64,000 bases of DNA from Herbaspirillum sp. (GCF_017744395.1 NZ_JAGIBI010000005.1:1-64000); one strand, 5' to 3'; positions 53,738 through 63,284 are shown, counted from the stretch's first letter. Notes: generated from the letters alone by a model not told the origin. Made by a program: numbers and translations.

Positions 53738-54200
53738 CGGACTCCCTTTGCTTCTTCAAATGATCGCTGCCGACGGTGCGGGCCTCGCGTTGACAACGCT
53801 GATCGGGGCATCCGACCGGGCAGGAGGCGTACTTTATCGCACTCTACTCGCAGTGCGTTCAAATAGCCCGGGCTGCCGGCAAGACGTTGCGCGACAGCCT
53901 CTTTCCAACCCTCCAAAACTTGACATCGCAGCAATACGACAGTCCGGATTTGCTGACTGGGGCCTGACATTCCATTCCTTTGCCTGCCGCCGTGGCTGGC
54001 ATGCCGCAAAGAGCCATTCGCTACAAGGTTCTCCCGTCTATACAGCAGCCTCATATGGATATGCGGTAATCGAGTTTTTCTTTCTCCTGCGCCCTTTATA
54101 TACTCCAGACGAATAAAGAACCACGGTTTTTCAACTAGACGGTTCTAAGCCAAATTCCCCGATGGCCGTGCGGCCTCCCCACTGATAACGACAGGACACC
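53738..54200. other. Gene-free divergent region between kup and the ABC operon
   Basis: Two reading frames of 106 and 122 codons overlap here but lack family features and good ribosome sites. The right part is AT-rich. TATACT at about 54099-54104 could be a -10 for the ABC operon, without a good -35. AGAACC (54117-54122) and GGTTCT (54141-54146) are inverted arms 18 bases apart, with AACCACGGTT inside, and may be an operator. Confidence 0.4.
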
Positions 54201-55253
54201 ATGCAACCAGCCCGCCCCACCCCGGGACGCCTTCGCCGTCTCCTTTCCCAAACCCTCGCCGGCTCGGCCGCCGGCGCCCTGGCGCTGTCGCTGCTGGGCG
54301 CGCCGGCAGCGGCGCGCGCCGAAGGGCAATTGCGCATCGCCGAGCAGTTCGGCATCGTCTACCTGCTGCTCAACGTGGCGCAGGACCAGCAACTGATCGA
54401 AAAGCACGGCCGCGCCGCCGGCGTCGACATCAAGGTCGAATGGCTCAAGCTCTCCGGCGGGTCGGCCATCAACGACGCGCTGCTGTCCGGTTCGGTGGAT
54501 ATCGCCGGCGCCGGCGTGGGGCCGCTCCTGACCATCTGGGACCGCACCTACGGCCGCCAGAACGTGCGCGGCGTGGCCTCGCTGGGCAACTTCCCCTACT
54601 ACCTGGTGAGCAACAACCCGAACGTGAAGACCATCGCCGACTTCACCGAGAAAGACCGCATCGCCCTGCCGGCGGTGGGCGTGTCGGTGCAGTCGCGCGT
54701 GCTGCAGTTCGCCTCGGCCAAGCTATGGGGCGACGCCCAGTACAACAAGCTGGACAAGATCAGCATCGCCGTGCCGCACCCTGACGCCACCGCCGCCATC
54801 ATCAGCGGCGGCACCGAGATCACCGGCCACTTCGGCAACCCGCCGTTCCAGGAACAGGAACTGGCCGGCAATCCCAAGGCGCATATCGTGCTGAACTCCT
54901 ACCAGGTGCTGGGCGGTCCGTCGTCGGCCACGGTGCTGTACGCCACCGAGAAATACCGCCGCGACAATCCCAAGACCTACGGCGCCTTCGTCGGCGCGCT
55001 GGATGAAGCCGCAAAATTCATCGCCGCCCATCCCGAGAAAGCCGCCGACATCTACCTGAAGGTCAACAAGGGCAATACCGACCGCAAGCTGCTGCTGCAG
55101 ATCATCAAGAACCCGGAAGTGCAGTTCAAGATCGGCCCGCAGAACACCTACCCGCTGGCCGAGTTCATGCACCGCGTCGGCGCCATCAAGAACAAGCCGG
55201 CTTCGGTGAAGGATTACTTCTTCGAGGACGCGCACATCCAGGGAGGTAGCTGA
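54201..55253 (+). CDS. NitT/TauT-type substrate-binding protein, first of a tandem pair
   Basis: This 350-residue protein has a long signal region (cleavage near ARA before EGQLRIAEQFG) and a periplasmic-binding fold of the SsuA/TauA/NrtA group (LLNVAQDQQLIEKHGRAAG, LLSGSVDIAGAGVGPLLTIWDR). It ends one base before the start region of a paralogue with the same architecture. It delivers an unknown substrate, possibly a sulfonate, to the downstream permease. Confidence 0.9.
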   Translation: MQPARPTPGRLRRLLSQTLAGSAAGALALSLLGAPAAARAEGQLRIAEQFGIVYLLLNVAQDQQLIEKHGRAAGVDIKVEWLKLSGGSAINDALLSGSVDIAGAGVGPLLTIWDRTYGRQNVRGVASLGNFPYYLVSNNPNVKTIADFTEKDRIALPAVGVSVQSRVLQFASAKLWGDAQYNKLDKISIAVPHPDATAAIISGGTEITGHFGNPPFQEQELAGNPKAHIVLNSYQVLGGPSSATVLYATEKYRRDNPKTYGAFVGALDEAAKFIAAHPEKAADIYLKVNKGNTDRKLLLQIIKNPEVQFKIGPQNTYPLAEFMHRVGAIKNKPASVKDYFFEDAHIQGGS

Positions 55254-55254
55254 C

Positions 55255-56262
55255 ATGCTGCCGGTACGACGATTCATTCCGGCCTTCGCCGCCGGCCTCA
55301 TCGCCCTGGGCGTCGCCGGCCATGCGCAGGCCGAAGGCCAGATCCGCATCGCCCAGCAGTTCGGCATCGGCTACCTGATCCTGGATGTGGTGCAAGACCA
55401 GAAGCTGATCGAGAAACAGGGCAAGAAGGAAGGCATCGACATCAAGGTCGAATGGAACAGCCTCTCCGGCTCCACCGGCATGAACGAGGCGCTGCTGGCC
55501 GGCGCGCTGGACGTGGTGTCGGCCGGGGCGCCGCCGGCGCTGGTGCTGTGGGACCGCACGCGCGGCCGCCAGAACGTCAAGGCGATCGCCTCGCTGGGTT
55601 CGATGCCCAATTACCTGCTGTCCAATAATCCGGACGTGAAGACGGTGAAGGACTTCAGCAGCAAGGACCGCATCGCGGTGCCGGCCGCCGGCGTCGGCTT
55701 CCAGTCGCGCACGCTGCAGATCGAGACCGCCAGGCTGTACGGCAAGGAAAACTACAAGCGCTTCGATGACATCAGCGTGAGCCTGTCGCACCCGGACGCC
55801 ACCGCCGCGCTGCTGGCCGGCGGTTCGGAAATCAACGCCCATTTCTCCAGCCCGCCGTTCCAGTACCAGGCGCTGGAAAACAAGAACGTGCACAAGGTGA
55901 TCAGCTCCTACGACATCCTGGGCGGCCCGGCCAGCTTCAACTTCCTGTACACCACCCAGAAATTCCACGACGACAATCCCAAGACCTATCGCGCCTTCTA
56001 CAACGCGCTGGTGGAAGCGGCCGAGTTCATCCGCAACAACAAGGCCCGCGCCGCCGACACCTTCATCCGCGTGCAAAAGTCCAAGCTGGCGCCGGCGTTC
56101 GTGCGCAAGATCGTGGAAGACCCGGAAATCCATTTCACCGTCTCCCCCGAGCGCAGTTTCGTCTATGCCGAAAAGCTGTATGAGATCGGCGTGCTGAAGA
56201 ACCGCGCCACATCGTGGAAAGACTACTTCTTCGAGGAAGCGTATGCACAACCCGGCAGTTGA
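55255..56262 (+). CDS. NitT/TauT-type substrate-binding protein, second of a tandem pair
   Basis: This 335-residue exported paralogue of the preceding protein has a signal peptide ending near AQA. It shares the segments EGQIRIAQQFGIGYL, GIDIKVEWNSLSGSTGMNEALLAGALDVVSAGAPPALVLWDRTRGRQNVK and PASFNFLYTTQKF. It begins one base after its twin's stop codon and overlaps the ATPase gene by 20 bases. The pair suggests two ligands or affinities served by one permease. Confidence 0.9.
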   Translation: MLPVRRFIPAFAAGLIALGVAGHAQAEGQIRIAQQFGIGYLILDVVQDQKLIEKQGKKEGIDIKVEWNSLSGSTGMNEALLAGALDVVSAGAPPALVLWDRTRGRQNVKAIASLGSMPNYLLSNNPDVKTVKDFSSKDRIAVPAAGVGFQSRTLQIETARLYGKENYKRFDDISVSLSHPDATAALLAGGSEINAHFSSPPFQYQALENKNVHKVISSYDILGGPASFNFLYTTQKFHDDNPKTYRAFYNALVEAAEFIRNNKARAADTFIRVQKSKLAPAFVRKIVEDPEIHFTVSPERSFVYAEKLYEIGVLKNRATSWKDYFFEEAYAQPGS

Positions 56263-57121
56263 AACGGCCAGCGTCTCCGCCGTCGCGCAAGCGGCCGCGC
56301 CGCTGCTGCAGGTCGACCGTGTCAGCCTGCAATACCGCACCGCCTCGGCCGTGGTGCAGGCCACGCACGAGGTCGGTTTCGATGTCTACCCGGCCGACCG
56401 CTTCGTGCTGCTGGGCCCTTCCGGCTGCGGCAAGTCGAGCCTGCTGAAATCGGTGGCGGGTTTCCTGCCACCGGCGTCCGGCGAGATCCGGCTGGACGGC
56501 CAGGCGGTGCGCCATCCGGGGCCGGACCGCATCGTGGTGTTCCAGGAGTTCGACCAATTGCCGCCGTGGAAGACGGTCTTGCAGAACGTGATGTTCCCGC
56601 TGCTGGCGTCGAAGACGCTGGGCAAGCGCGAAGCCGCCGAACGCGCCCGCCATTATCTTGAGAAGGTCGGTCTGGCGCGTTTCGCCGACGCTTATCCGCA
56701 CACGCTTTCAGGCGGCATGAAGGCGCGCGTGGCGATCGCCCGCGCGCTGGCGATGCAACCCAAGATGCTGCTGATGGACGAGCCCTTCGCCGCGCTCGAC
56801 GCGCTCACCCGCCGCAAGATGCAGGAAGAGCTGCTGGCGCTGTGGGACGAGGTGCGCTTCACGCTGCTGTTCGTCACCCACTCGATCGAAGAGGCGCTGG
56901 TGGTGGGCAACCGCATCCTGCTACTGTCGCCGCATCCGGGCCGCGTACGGGCCGAGATCAACAGCCACCAGTACGACCTCTCCAGCCTGGGCGGCGCCGG
57001 TTTCCAGCAAACCGCGCAGCGCATCCACCGGTTGCTGTTCGATGAAGGCAAAGGTGCGAACACATCCGAAGCTGCGCAAGACAAACCGATCAATTTCGGC
57101 GACGTGCGCTTCTCTTATTGA
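56243..57121 (+). CDS. NitT/TauT-type ABC transporter ATPase
   Basis: This 292-residue ATPase has Walker A GPSGCGKSS, signature LSGGMKARV, Walker B MLLMDEPFAALD and switch His VTHS. Its start overlaps the end of the second binding-protein gene by 20 bases, so translation is coupled. It powers uptake with the permease encoded next. Confidence 0.92.
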   Translation: MHNPAVETASVSAVAQAAAPLLQVDRVSLQYRTASAVVQATHEVGFDVYPADRFVLLGPSGCGKSSLLKSVAGFLPPASGEIRLDGQAVRHPGPDRIVVFQEFDQLPPWKTVLQNVMFPLLASKTLGKREAAERARHYLEKVGLARFADAYPHTLSGGMKARVAIARALAMQPKMLLMDEPFAALDALTRRKMQEELLALWDEVRFTLLFVTHSIEEALVVGNRILLLSPHPGRVRAEINSHQYDLSSLGGAGFQQTAQRIHRLLFDEGKGANTSEAAQDKPINFGDVRFSY

Positions 57122-57150
57122 AGCCAGGCGCCGCCATTGGAGTATCCGCC

Positions 57151-58017
57151 ATGAGCCTCACCCCACCCGTTCGCGAGGAATACGAAATCCCGCTCGCGCC
57201 CCTGCCCGGCCTGGTGCTGGAGCGCCGCTTCTCGCTGCCGCAGCGGATCTGGCAGCAAGCCTGGATCCGCAAGGGCGCGATCCTGCTGCTGCTGGCCATC
57301 GCCTGGGAAGCCTTCGGCCGCTGGCAGAACAACGACCTGCTGCTGCCGACCTTCGGCCAGACCGCGCAAGCCTTCGTCGACGGCATCGCCAGCGGCGAAC
57401 TGTTCGGCAAGACCTGGCTGTCGCTGCAGGTGCTGTTGAAGGCTTATGTGCTGGGCATCGCCGCCGCCTTCGTGCTGACCACGCTGGCGGTCTCCACCCA
57501 GTTCGGCCGCGACCTGCTGAGCACGCTGACCTCGATGTTCAATCCCCTGCCGGCCATCGCGCTGCTGCCGATCGCATTGCTATGGTTCGGCCTGGGGCAA
57601 GGCAGCCTGATCTTCGTGCTGGTGCATTCGGTGCTGTGGGCGCTGGCGGTGAATACCTACGCCGGTTTCCTCGGCGTGTCCGACACCCTGCGCATGGCCG
57701 GGCGCAATTACGGCCTGGGTGGCCTGTCGTTCGTGCTGCAGGTGCTGGTGCCGGCGGCGCTGCCCTCGATCCTGGCCGGCCTGCGCATCGGCTGGGCCTT
57801 CGCCTGGCGCACGCTGATCGCCGCCGAGCTGGTGTTCGGCGCCACCAGCGGCAAGGGCGGGCTGGGCTGGTACATCTTCCAGAACCGCAACGAGCTCTAC
57901 ACCGACAAGGTATTCGCCGGGCTGGCGATGGTGATCCTGATCGGCTTGCTGGTGGAGAACCTGGTGTTCAATACGCTGGAGCGGGTGACGGTGAAGCGCT
58001 GGGGCATGCAGCGCTAA
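57151..58017 (+). CDS. NitT/TauT-type ABC transporter permease
   Basis: This 288-residue permease has a cytoplasmic N terminus of about 45 residues and six helices, with the coupling loop MAGRNYGLGGLSFVLQVLVPAALP. GGAG eight bases before 57151 selects the start; the longer frame begins with TTG. It completes the operon of two binding proteins, an ATPase and this permease. No sulfonate monooxygenase gene is adjacent, so the substrate stays open. Confidence 0.9.
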   Translation: MSLTPPVREEYEIPLAPLPGLVLERRFSLPQRIWQQAWIRKGAILLLLAIAWEAFGRWQNNDLLLPTFGQTAQAFVDGIASGELFGKTWLSLQVLLKAYVLGIAAAFVLTTLAVSTQFGRDLLSTLTSMFNPLPAIALLPIALLWFGLGQGSLIFVLVHSVLWALAVNTYAGFLGVSDTLRMAGRNYGLGGLSFVLQVLVPAALPSILAGLRIGWAFAWRTLIAAELVFGATSGKGGLGWYIFQNRNELYTDKVFAGLAMVILIGLLVENLVFNTLERVTVKRWGMQR

Positions 58018-58042
58018 GCAAGGATCGCCAAGCGGCCGCCGG

Positions 58043-58615
58043 CTACAACAGCGGCAACTGGTTGGGATCTTCGCGCCGCCGGTGCTGCACCTTGCGGCGC
58101 GGGTCGATCGCCTGGCCGGCATCGCGCCCTTCGGTGGAAATGCCCTCGATGGCCAGCAGCGCTTTCTTGGCCGGCAGGCCGCCGCCGAAGCCGGTCAGTT
58201 CTCCGCCCGCGCCGATGACACGATGGCAGGGCGCGATGATGGAAATCGGATTGCGGCCATTGGCCGCGCCCACCGCGCGCACCGCCTTTTCATTGCCGAG
58301 CTGACGCGCAATCTCAAGGTAGGTACGCGTCTGGCCGTAGGGAATGGTGAGCAGCGCGGCCCACACCCGCTTCTGGAAATCGGTGCCTTCGAACACCAGC
58401 GGGACATCGAAGCCGGTACGCCGTCCGGCGAAGTACTCGGACAACTGGCGTTGCGTCTCGAGCAGCACCGGGCAGTCCTCGTCCGGCACCATCTCCCCCA
58501 AACGCACGCGGCCGGCGCGCTCGTTGTCCCAGAGGATGGCGGCCAGTTTGTCACCCTTGGCCACCAGCGTGAGCTGGCCGACCGGCGAATCGATGAGCTT
58601 GTATGCGTAATCCAT
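58043..58615 (-). CDS. ogt: Methylated-DNA-protein cysteine methyltransferase
   Basis: This 190-residue DNA repair protein removes alkyl groups from O6-alkylguanine. The acceptor Cys is in the PCHRV motif (SIIAPCHRVIGAGGELTGFGGG) and the helix-turn-helix segment is VWAALLTIPYGQTRTYLEIA. The C terminus has a basic tail (about 25 residues) beyond the usual end. It is divergent from an alkA-like gene across 74 bases, so the two repair genes probably share control. Confidence 0.95.
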   Translation of the reverse strand: MDYAYKLIDSPVGQLTLVAKGDKLAAILWDNERAGRVRLGEMVPDEDCPVLLETQRQLSEYFAGRRTGFDVPLVFEGTDFQKRVWAALLTIPYGQTRTYLEIARQLGNEKAVRAVGAANGRNPISIIAPCHRVIGAGGELTGFGGGLPAKKALLAIEGISTEGRDAGQAIDPRRKVQHRRREDPNQLPLL

Positions 58616-58689
58616 TGCTGCCTCCCTGCTTCAAGGCCATCGATTCTACTGCGGAATCCGCCACCGGACCGCATGCGCTAAGATGCCGC

Positions 58690-59619
58690 ATGTCCGCCAC
58701 TCCCATCGCCCAACTCCGCCTGCCCTACACGCCGCCGTTCGACTGGCCGCGCATGCTGCGTTTTTTCAACGGCCGCGCCACGCCGGGCGTGGAAGCGGTC
58801 GAGCACGGCGCTTACCTGCGCGCCATCGAATGGGAAGGTGATGCCGGCACTTTGGCGGTGACGCAGGACGCCGGCAAGCACTGCCTGGTCGCCACGCTGT
58901 CGGGGCCGGTGGCGCGCCATGCCGATGCGCTGGAAGCGCCGCTGTCGCGCATGTTCGACCTGCACGCCAACCCTGCCGCCATCAAGAAAGTGCTGGGCGC
59001 CGACCCGTGGTTCAAGCCCATGCTGAAGGCCGCACCCGGCCTGCGCGTGCCGGGCGCGTGGTCGGCCTTCGAACTGGTGGTGCGCACCATCGTCGGCCAG
59101 CAGGTCAGCGTGAAGGCGGCCACCACCATCGTCGGACGCGTGGTACAGCGCGCCGGCGAACGCATTCCCGGCCACGCGCACGAACACACCGCCTGGCGTT
59201 TCCCGACGCCGTTCGCGCTGGCCAATGCCGACCTCTCCGCCATCGGCATGCCCGGCAAGCGGGTGGAAGCGCTGCAAGGCTTTGCGCGCGCGGTGGCCGA
59301 GGGCGCCGCGCCGATCGACCCGCCGGGCCAGCCTTATTCGTCCGCGCAATTCGCCGGCCTGCGCCAGACGCTGCTGGCCCTGCCCGGCATCGGCCCGTGG
59401 ACCGTGGAGTACGTCGCCATGCGCGCCTGGCGCGACGCCGACGGCTGGCCGGCCAGCGACCTGGTGCTGATGCAGGCCATCGCGGCACGCGACCCGGGCC
59501 TGCTCAAACCCGCGCAGCAAAAGCAGCGCAGCCAGGCCTGGAGCCCCTACCGCGCCTACGCGGCGCAACACCTGTGGAATGAAATCGCCGACCGCGCCAG
59601 CGGCGAACGCGGCGGCTGA
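58690..59619 (+). CDS. alkA: AlkA-type DNA-3-methyladenine glycosylase
   Basis: This 309-residue base-excision enzyme has an AlkA N-terminal domain (LPYTPPFDWPRMLRFFNGRATPGVE) and the HhH-GPD domain with LPGIGPWTVEYVAMRAW and the catalytic Asp in ASDLVLMQA. It releases alkylated purines from DNA. It lacks the Ada regulatory domain. It is divergent from ogt. Confidence 0.92.
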   Translation: MSATPIAQLRLPYTPPFDWPRMLRFFNGRATPGVEAVEHGAYLRAIEWEGDAGTLAVTQDAGKHCLVATLSGPVARHADALEAPLSRMFDLHANPAAIKKVLGADPWFKPMLKAAPGLRVPGAWSAFELVVRTIVGQQVSVKAATTIVGRVVQRAGERIPGHAHEHTAWRFPTPFALANADLSAIGMPGKRVEALQGFARAVAEGAAPIDPPGQPYSSAQFAGLRQTLLALPGIGPWTVEYVAMRAWRDADGWPASDLVLMQAIAARDPGLLKPAQQKQRSQAWSPYRAYAAQHLWNEIADRASGERGG

Positions 59620-59697
59620 GGATCGAGCGCGCCTCCTATTGGGAACGGAAGCGCATTCTCGGCGCGTTCGGTCTCCACCCAAGGCTGGAGAAATAAA

Positions 59698-60255
59698 TCA
59701 TTGCAGATCGCGAAACTTCGCGCGCCGGCTGATGAGCCCGCCGGCCACCATGAATTCGCCGTCGCCCTTGTAGTGCACGGTCTTCGGATTCTTCGGCGTG
59801 CGCGCCACGTGCGCCTTCACCACTTCGAAGATGAAATAGTTGTACTTGTCGATGAGCCGGCCGTCGTACAGCCGGCACTCGAAGCTGGCATGGCATTCGC
59901 CGATCAGCGGCGCGCCCACCAGTTCGGCCGGCAGGGCCGTCAGGCCGAAGCGCTCGAACTTGTCGCCCTCGGTGCCGGAACAATTGCCGATGCCCACCAC
60001 CTGGTCGATCAGCGCGACCGTGGGCAGGTTGATCACGCACTCGCGGCTTTTGCGGATCAGCCCGAAGCTGTGGTTGCCGGCGGCGATCACGCAACCCAGC
60101 AGCGAAGGCGCGAACTCCATCACGGTATGCCAGCCCATGGTCATGATGTTGCGCTCTTTGCGGTAGGCCGAAGAGACCAGCACAATGGGGCCGGGTTCAA
60201 GGTAGCGGCGAATCTGGTGAACCGGGAAATCCCGGAGAACGGGCAGACGCGGCAT
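59698..60255 (-). CDS. Flavin reductase-like FMN-binding protein
   Basis: This 185-residue protein has the flavin reductase/split-barrel fold, with GPIVLVSSAYRKERNIMTMGWHTVMEFAPSLLGCVI as the FMN-binding block and CVINLP and GECHASFECRLYD further on. Such proteins supply reduced flavin or act as quinone/flavin reductases. It lies 24 bases after the zinc-ribbon gene in the same direction. Confidence 0.85.
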   Translation of the reverse strand: MPRLPVLRDFPVHQIRRYLEPGPIVLVSSAYRKERNIMTMGWHTVMEFAPSLLGCVIAAGNHSFGLIRKSRECVINLPTVALIDQVVGIGNCSGTEGDKFERFGLTALPAELVGAPLIGECHASFECRLYDGRLIDKYNYFIFEVVKAHVARTPKNPKTVHYKGDGEFMVAGGLISRRAKFRDLQ

Positions 60256-60279
60256 GGCGGCAAGCGCGCGCCCGCGCGC

Positions 60280-60636
60280 TCAGATGGTCAGTATCGAATA
60301 CCCGCTCTCGTCCAGTGCGTCATAGCAACGGGTGCAGACGCGGCAGAACAGATGGGAACGCTTGACGTGGTGGTGGCGCAGCACCAGTTGCAAGGCCACG
60401 CCCTGGCAATGCGGGCATGCTTCGCGCATGGGGCCGACCGGGACGATGTCGGCGGCAAGGAACCCTTGTTCGGTCATCTCGCCATCGACGACCTCGCGCG
60501 GGTCGAGTTCGACCAACGACAGCAACAGCGGGGCGTGGCGTTGTTCCAGGTGCGATGTGGCGCGCGATCCTCCTGCGGAGGTAAACAGCGGTGGCGGGGA
60601 CTGCCTGATATCAGGGTGATGGATTGCAATGCTCAT
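60280..60636 (-). CDS. Zinc-ribbon protein of unknown function
   Basis: This 118-residue cytoplasmic protein ends in a probable zinc ribbon: CPHC at about residues 74-77 and CRVCTRC near 98-104. AAGGAG before the ATG at 60636 fixes the start. It is followed by the flavin reductase-like gene and may share its transcript. I do not recognise the family. Confidence 0.65.
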   Translation of the reverse strand: MSIAIHHPDIRQSPPPLFTSAGGSRATSHLEQRHAPLLLSLVELDPREVVDGEMTEQGFLAADIVPVGPMREACPHCQGVALQLVLRHHHVKRSHLFCRVCTRCYDALDESGYSILTI

Positions 60637-61040
60637 CGAGGTCTCCTTGGGTGAGAGCGGCAGAGACTTGCATGGAAGAACTTCTGGACGAGGACTGCCG
60701 GCGCGTGGCCGCATCAGGCAATCCTGAAGGCCGCCTCCCGCATCGGCGTGAACCGGTCTGCGACGCGGCGGAGACTTCACTCTAGTCTCCGCGGCGACCG
60801 ACTTCAATGGCGGCGGCAAAAGAATTTTTCAATCGCGGACCGGGCGCATATGCATATGCGCTAACCGGCCGATTGCCGCCACCGGCTATCCCTTCCCCGC
60901 CGGCGATAGCCCGCAAATTTCCGATCCCGTTTTTTTGGGCGAATACAAATTTCCCCGTCCGGCTTATCGATTTTTCGCCATTCCGCGGCGGCGCCGTCAA
61001 CAAACGCTACAAAACGGTGCAATACCTCTACAATCCCGGA
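60637..61040. other. Gene-free region upstream of threonine ammonia-lyase
   Basis: The plus-strand frame continues upstream of the enzyme start but has no family sequence and is rejected. TACAAT (61029-61034) is a fair -10 only six bases before the start codon, and there is no ribosome-binding sequence. The message may therefore be leaderless, or its promoter lies elsewhere. Confidence 0.4.
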
Positions 61041-62246
61041 ATGACTACACTCAATGACATCGAAGCGGCCGCCCGCCGGCTGCAAGGCCAGATCCTGGAA
61101 ACGCCCTGCGTCGAATCGCGCACGCTGTCGCAGATCGTCGGCGCCCAGGTGTTCCTCAAGTTCGAGAACCTGCAGTTCACCGCCTCCTTCAAGGAGCGCG
61201 GCGCCTGCAACAAGATGGTCGACATCGCCCAAAGCGGCGCCGGCGCACGCGGCGTGGTCGCCATGTCGGCCGGCAACCATGCCCAGGGCGTGGCCTACCA
61301 TGCGCAGCGCCTGGGCCTGCCGGCCACCATCGTCATGCCGCGCTTCACGCCCGGCGTGAAGATCGAACGCACGCGCGGCTTCGGCGCCAATGTGGTGCTG
61401 CACGGCGACACGCTGGAAGCGGCGCGCGCCCATGCCTACGAGCTGGCGGAAAAGGAAAACCTGGTCTTCGTCCATCCCTACGACGACGAAGCCATCATCG
61501 CCGGCCAGGGCACGGTGGCGCTGGAGATGCTCAAGGCGGTGCCGGACCTCGATACGCTGGTGGTGGCCATCGGCGGCGGCGGCCTGCTGGCCGGGATGGC
61601 GGTGGCGGCGCGCGCCATCAAGCCGGAAATCGACATCGTCGGGGTGCAGACGCGGCGCTTCCCGAGCATGGTCAACGCGGTCAAGGGCACCGACCATCCG
61701 CTGGGCAGCAGCACCATCGCCGAAGGCATCGCGGTCGGCACGCCCGGCACGCTCACGCGCGCCATCATCGCGCGCGAAGTCAACGAACTGCTGCTGGTGG
61801 ACGAAGGCGACATCGAGCAAGCCGTGCTGATGCTGCTGGAAATCGAAAAGACCCTGGTCGAAGGCGCCGGCGCGGCCGGCCTGGCGGCGCTGCTGCGCCA
61901 CCCCGACCGCTTCCGCGGCAAGCGCGTGGGCCTGGTGCTGTCGGGCGGCAACATCGACCCGCTGCTGCTGACGGCCATCATCGAACGCGGCATGGTGCGC
62001 GCCGGCCGCCTGGCGCGCGTGAAGGTCAGCTCGCGCGACGTGCCCGGCACGCTGGCGAAGATCACCGGCATCGTCGCCGAAGCCGGCGCCAACATCGACG
62101 AAGTCCACCACCAGCGCGCCTTCACGCTGCTGGCGGCGCAGAACGTCGACATCGAACTGGTGCTGCAAACCCGCGGCCGGCCGCACCTGGCGCAAGTGCT
62201 GCAGGCGTTGCGCGGAGCAGGGTTCGAGGCGGAAGAGCTGCATTAA
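61041..62246 (+). CDS. ilvA: Threonine ammonia-lyase with ACT domain
   Basis: This 401-residue PLP enzyme deaminates threonine to 2-oxobutanoate, for isoleucine synthesis or catabolism. The PLP-binding Lys is in SFKERGACNKM, the phosphate-binding loop is GGGGLLAG, and SAGNHAQGVAYHA is the family block. A single C-terminal ACT domain (from about residue 325; VPGTLAKITGIVAEAGANIDEV) places it with the short, ~400-residue TdcB/IlvA group. The start at 61041 lacks a clear ribosome site. Confidence 0.9.
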   Translation: MTTLNDIEAAARRLQGQILETPCVESRTLSQIVGAQVFLKFENLQFTASFKERGACNKMVDIAQSGAGARGVVAMSAGNHAQGVAYHAQRLGLPATIVMPRFTPGVKIERTRGFGANVVLHGDTLEAARAHAYELAEKENLVFVHPYDDEAIIAGQGTVALEMLKAVPDLDTLVVAIGGGGLLAGMAVAARAIKPEIDIVGVQTRRFPSMVNAVKGTDHPLGSSTIAEGIAVGTPGTLTRAIIAREVNELLLVDEGDIEQAVLMLLEIEKTLVEGAGAAGLAALLRHPDRFRGKRVGLVLSGGNIDPLLLTAIIERGMVRAGRLARVKVSSRDVPGTLAKITGIVAEAGANIDEVHHQRAFTLLAAQNVDIELVLQTRGRPHLAQVLQALRGAGFEAEELH

Positions 62247-62277
62247 AGCGGAGCCGGCCGGCGTTGCCGGCCCCCCC

Positions 62278-63284
62278 TCAATAACGCTCTACATCCGCCA
62301 GCGCCGCGTTGATGTCCATATCCGCCGCACAAGCGCCGGCCACACGGTAAGCAACATGCGACAAGCTGTGGCCGTCGCTTCCCTTTCCTTTCGCCAGGAT
62401 CATTTCCACTCGGTGGCCGGCAGCGCCAACCTTGTCGGCGAAACGTTTCTGCAAAAAGAAGCGGGTATTGGTGTCATACGGATTGGCGACGAGATAGATC
62501 CTGCGCTGCGGATCAGCGGCGATGCCATCGACATGGTCGATGACTTCATACTGGTCGCAATAGTTGGTGACATCGCAACCGGGCCGAGGCCGCAGATTTC
62601 CCATTGCCCGCTTGATTTCAGCCAGCTCGGCCACGGCATAGACGCCCGAGGAAGCGACGGCGCATTTGATGTCGGTACGGCCCAGCGTCAGCAATGCCGC
62701 CGTGGTATAGGCGCCGCCCGATTGCCCGGCCAGCACCAACTGGCGTAATCCATACCTGGCCTTGATGGCATCCACCGCGGCATTGAGGGAATAGCTTTCC
62801 TTGAGACGGCGCCGTTCGCTGTGATTACCCGAGGAACCGAACACGCCCGGCCGGGCGACCATGATGAACGGCACGTTGAAACGGCGATGGTAGAACTCCA
62901 GCTCCTTCACCAGCGTAGCCGGGCTGACCTTGCCATAGTTGCCCAGCGGCTGGCTGCCGGCCAACCGGTCGCCATGGAAATAGATCACGGCAATACCGGG
63001 CGCATCGGCCGCGCCAGTTTCCGGCAATCCCGCCGAAACATAGAAACGGATGCATTCCGTGCCCAGCCGATGGCTGACCCAGACCGCATTGGGCAAGCGG
63101 GCGCATTCCGCCTGGGCAATTTCCTTGCCGTAGGACAGCTCGTGCTCGGAGAAAGTCTCGGTGGAGATAACGGAGGCGGCACCTGCCTCCCCGTTTGTGC
63201 GTTGGCCACGCCCTGCAGCGCCAGTGCCGCCACGCAGGCCATCAAACCAGCGACGCCATGCAAGCGCCGGATGCTTACTGCCAT
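62278..63284 (-). CDS. Exported alpha/beta hydrolase with an apparent frameshift
   Basis: The main frame (stop at 62278) encodes an alpha/beta hydrolase with nucleophile motif AGQSGGAYT and features IAVIYFHGDRLAG and MVARPGVFGSSG. Its N terminus lacks a signal peptide. In another frame, from the ATG at 63284, lies an excellent signal peptide (MAVSIRRLHGVAGLMACVAA, ending VANAQTG). The two join if one G is added to the GGGG run at 63189-63192. So this is either a frameshifted gene, a sequencing error, or a slippery phase-variable tract. The main frame alone has an ATG at 63303. Confidence 0.68.

Noticed and set aside
51810-53759. Long minus-strand frame overlapping kup
   Set aside because: It is an out-of-frame reading of the same strand; kup has full family motifs and this frame has none.
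53734-54116. Possible small genes between kup and the ABC operon
   Set aside because: Overlapping frames on both strands, poor starts and no family features; most likely regulatory DNA.
62256-62272. GGCCGGC-GTT-GCCGGCC hairpin after ilvA as terminator
   Set aside because: The stem is perfect, but a C run rather than a T run follows, so intrinsic termination is doubtful.
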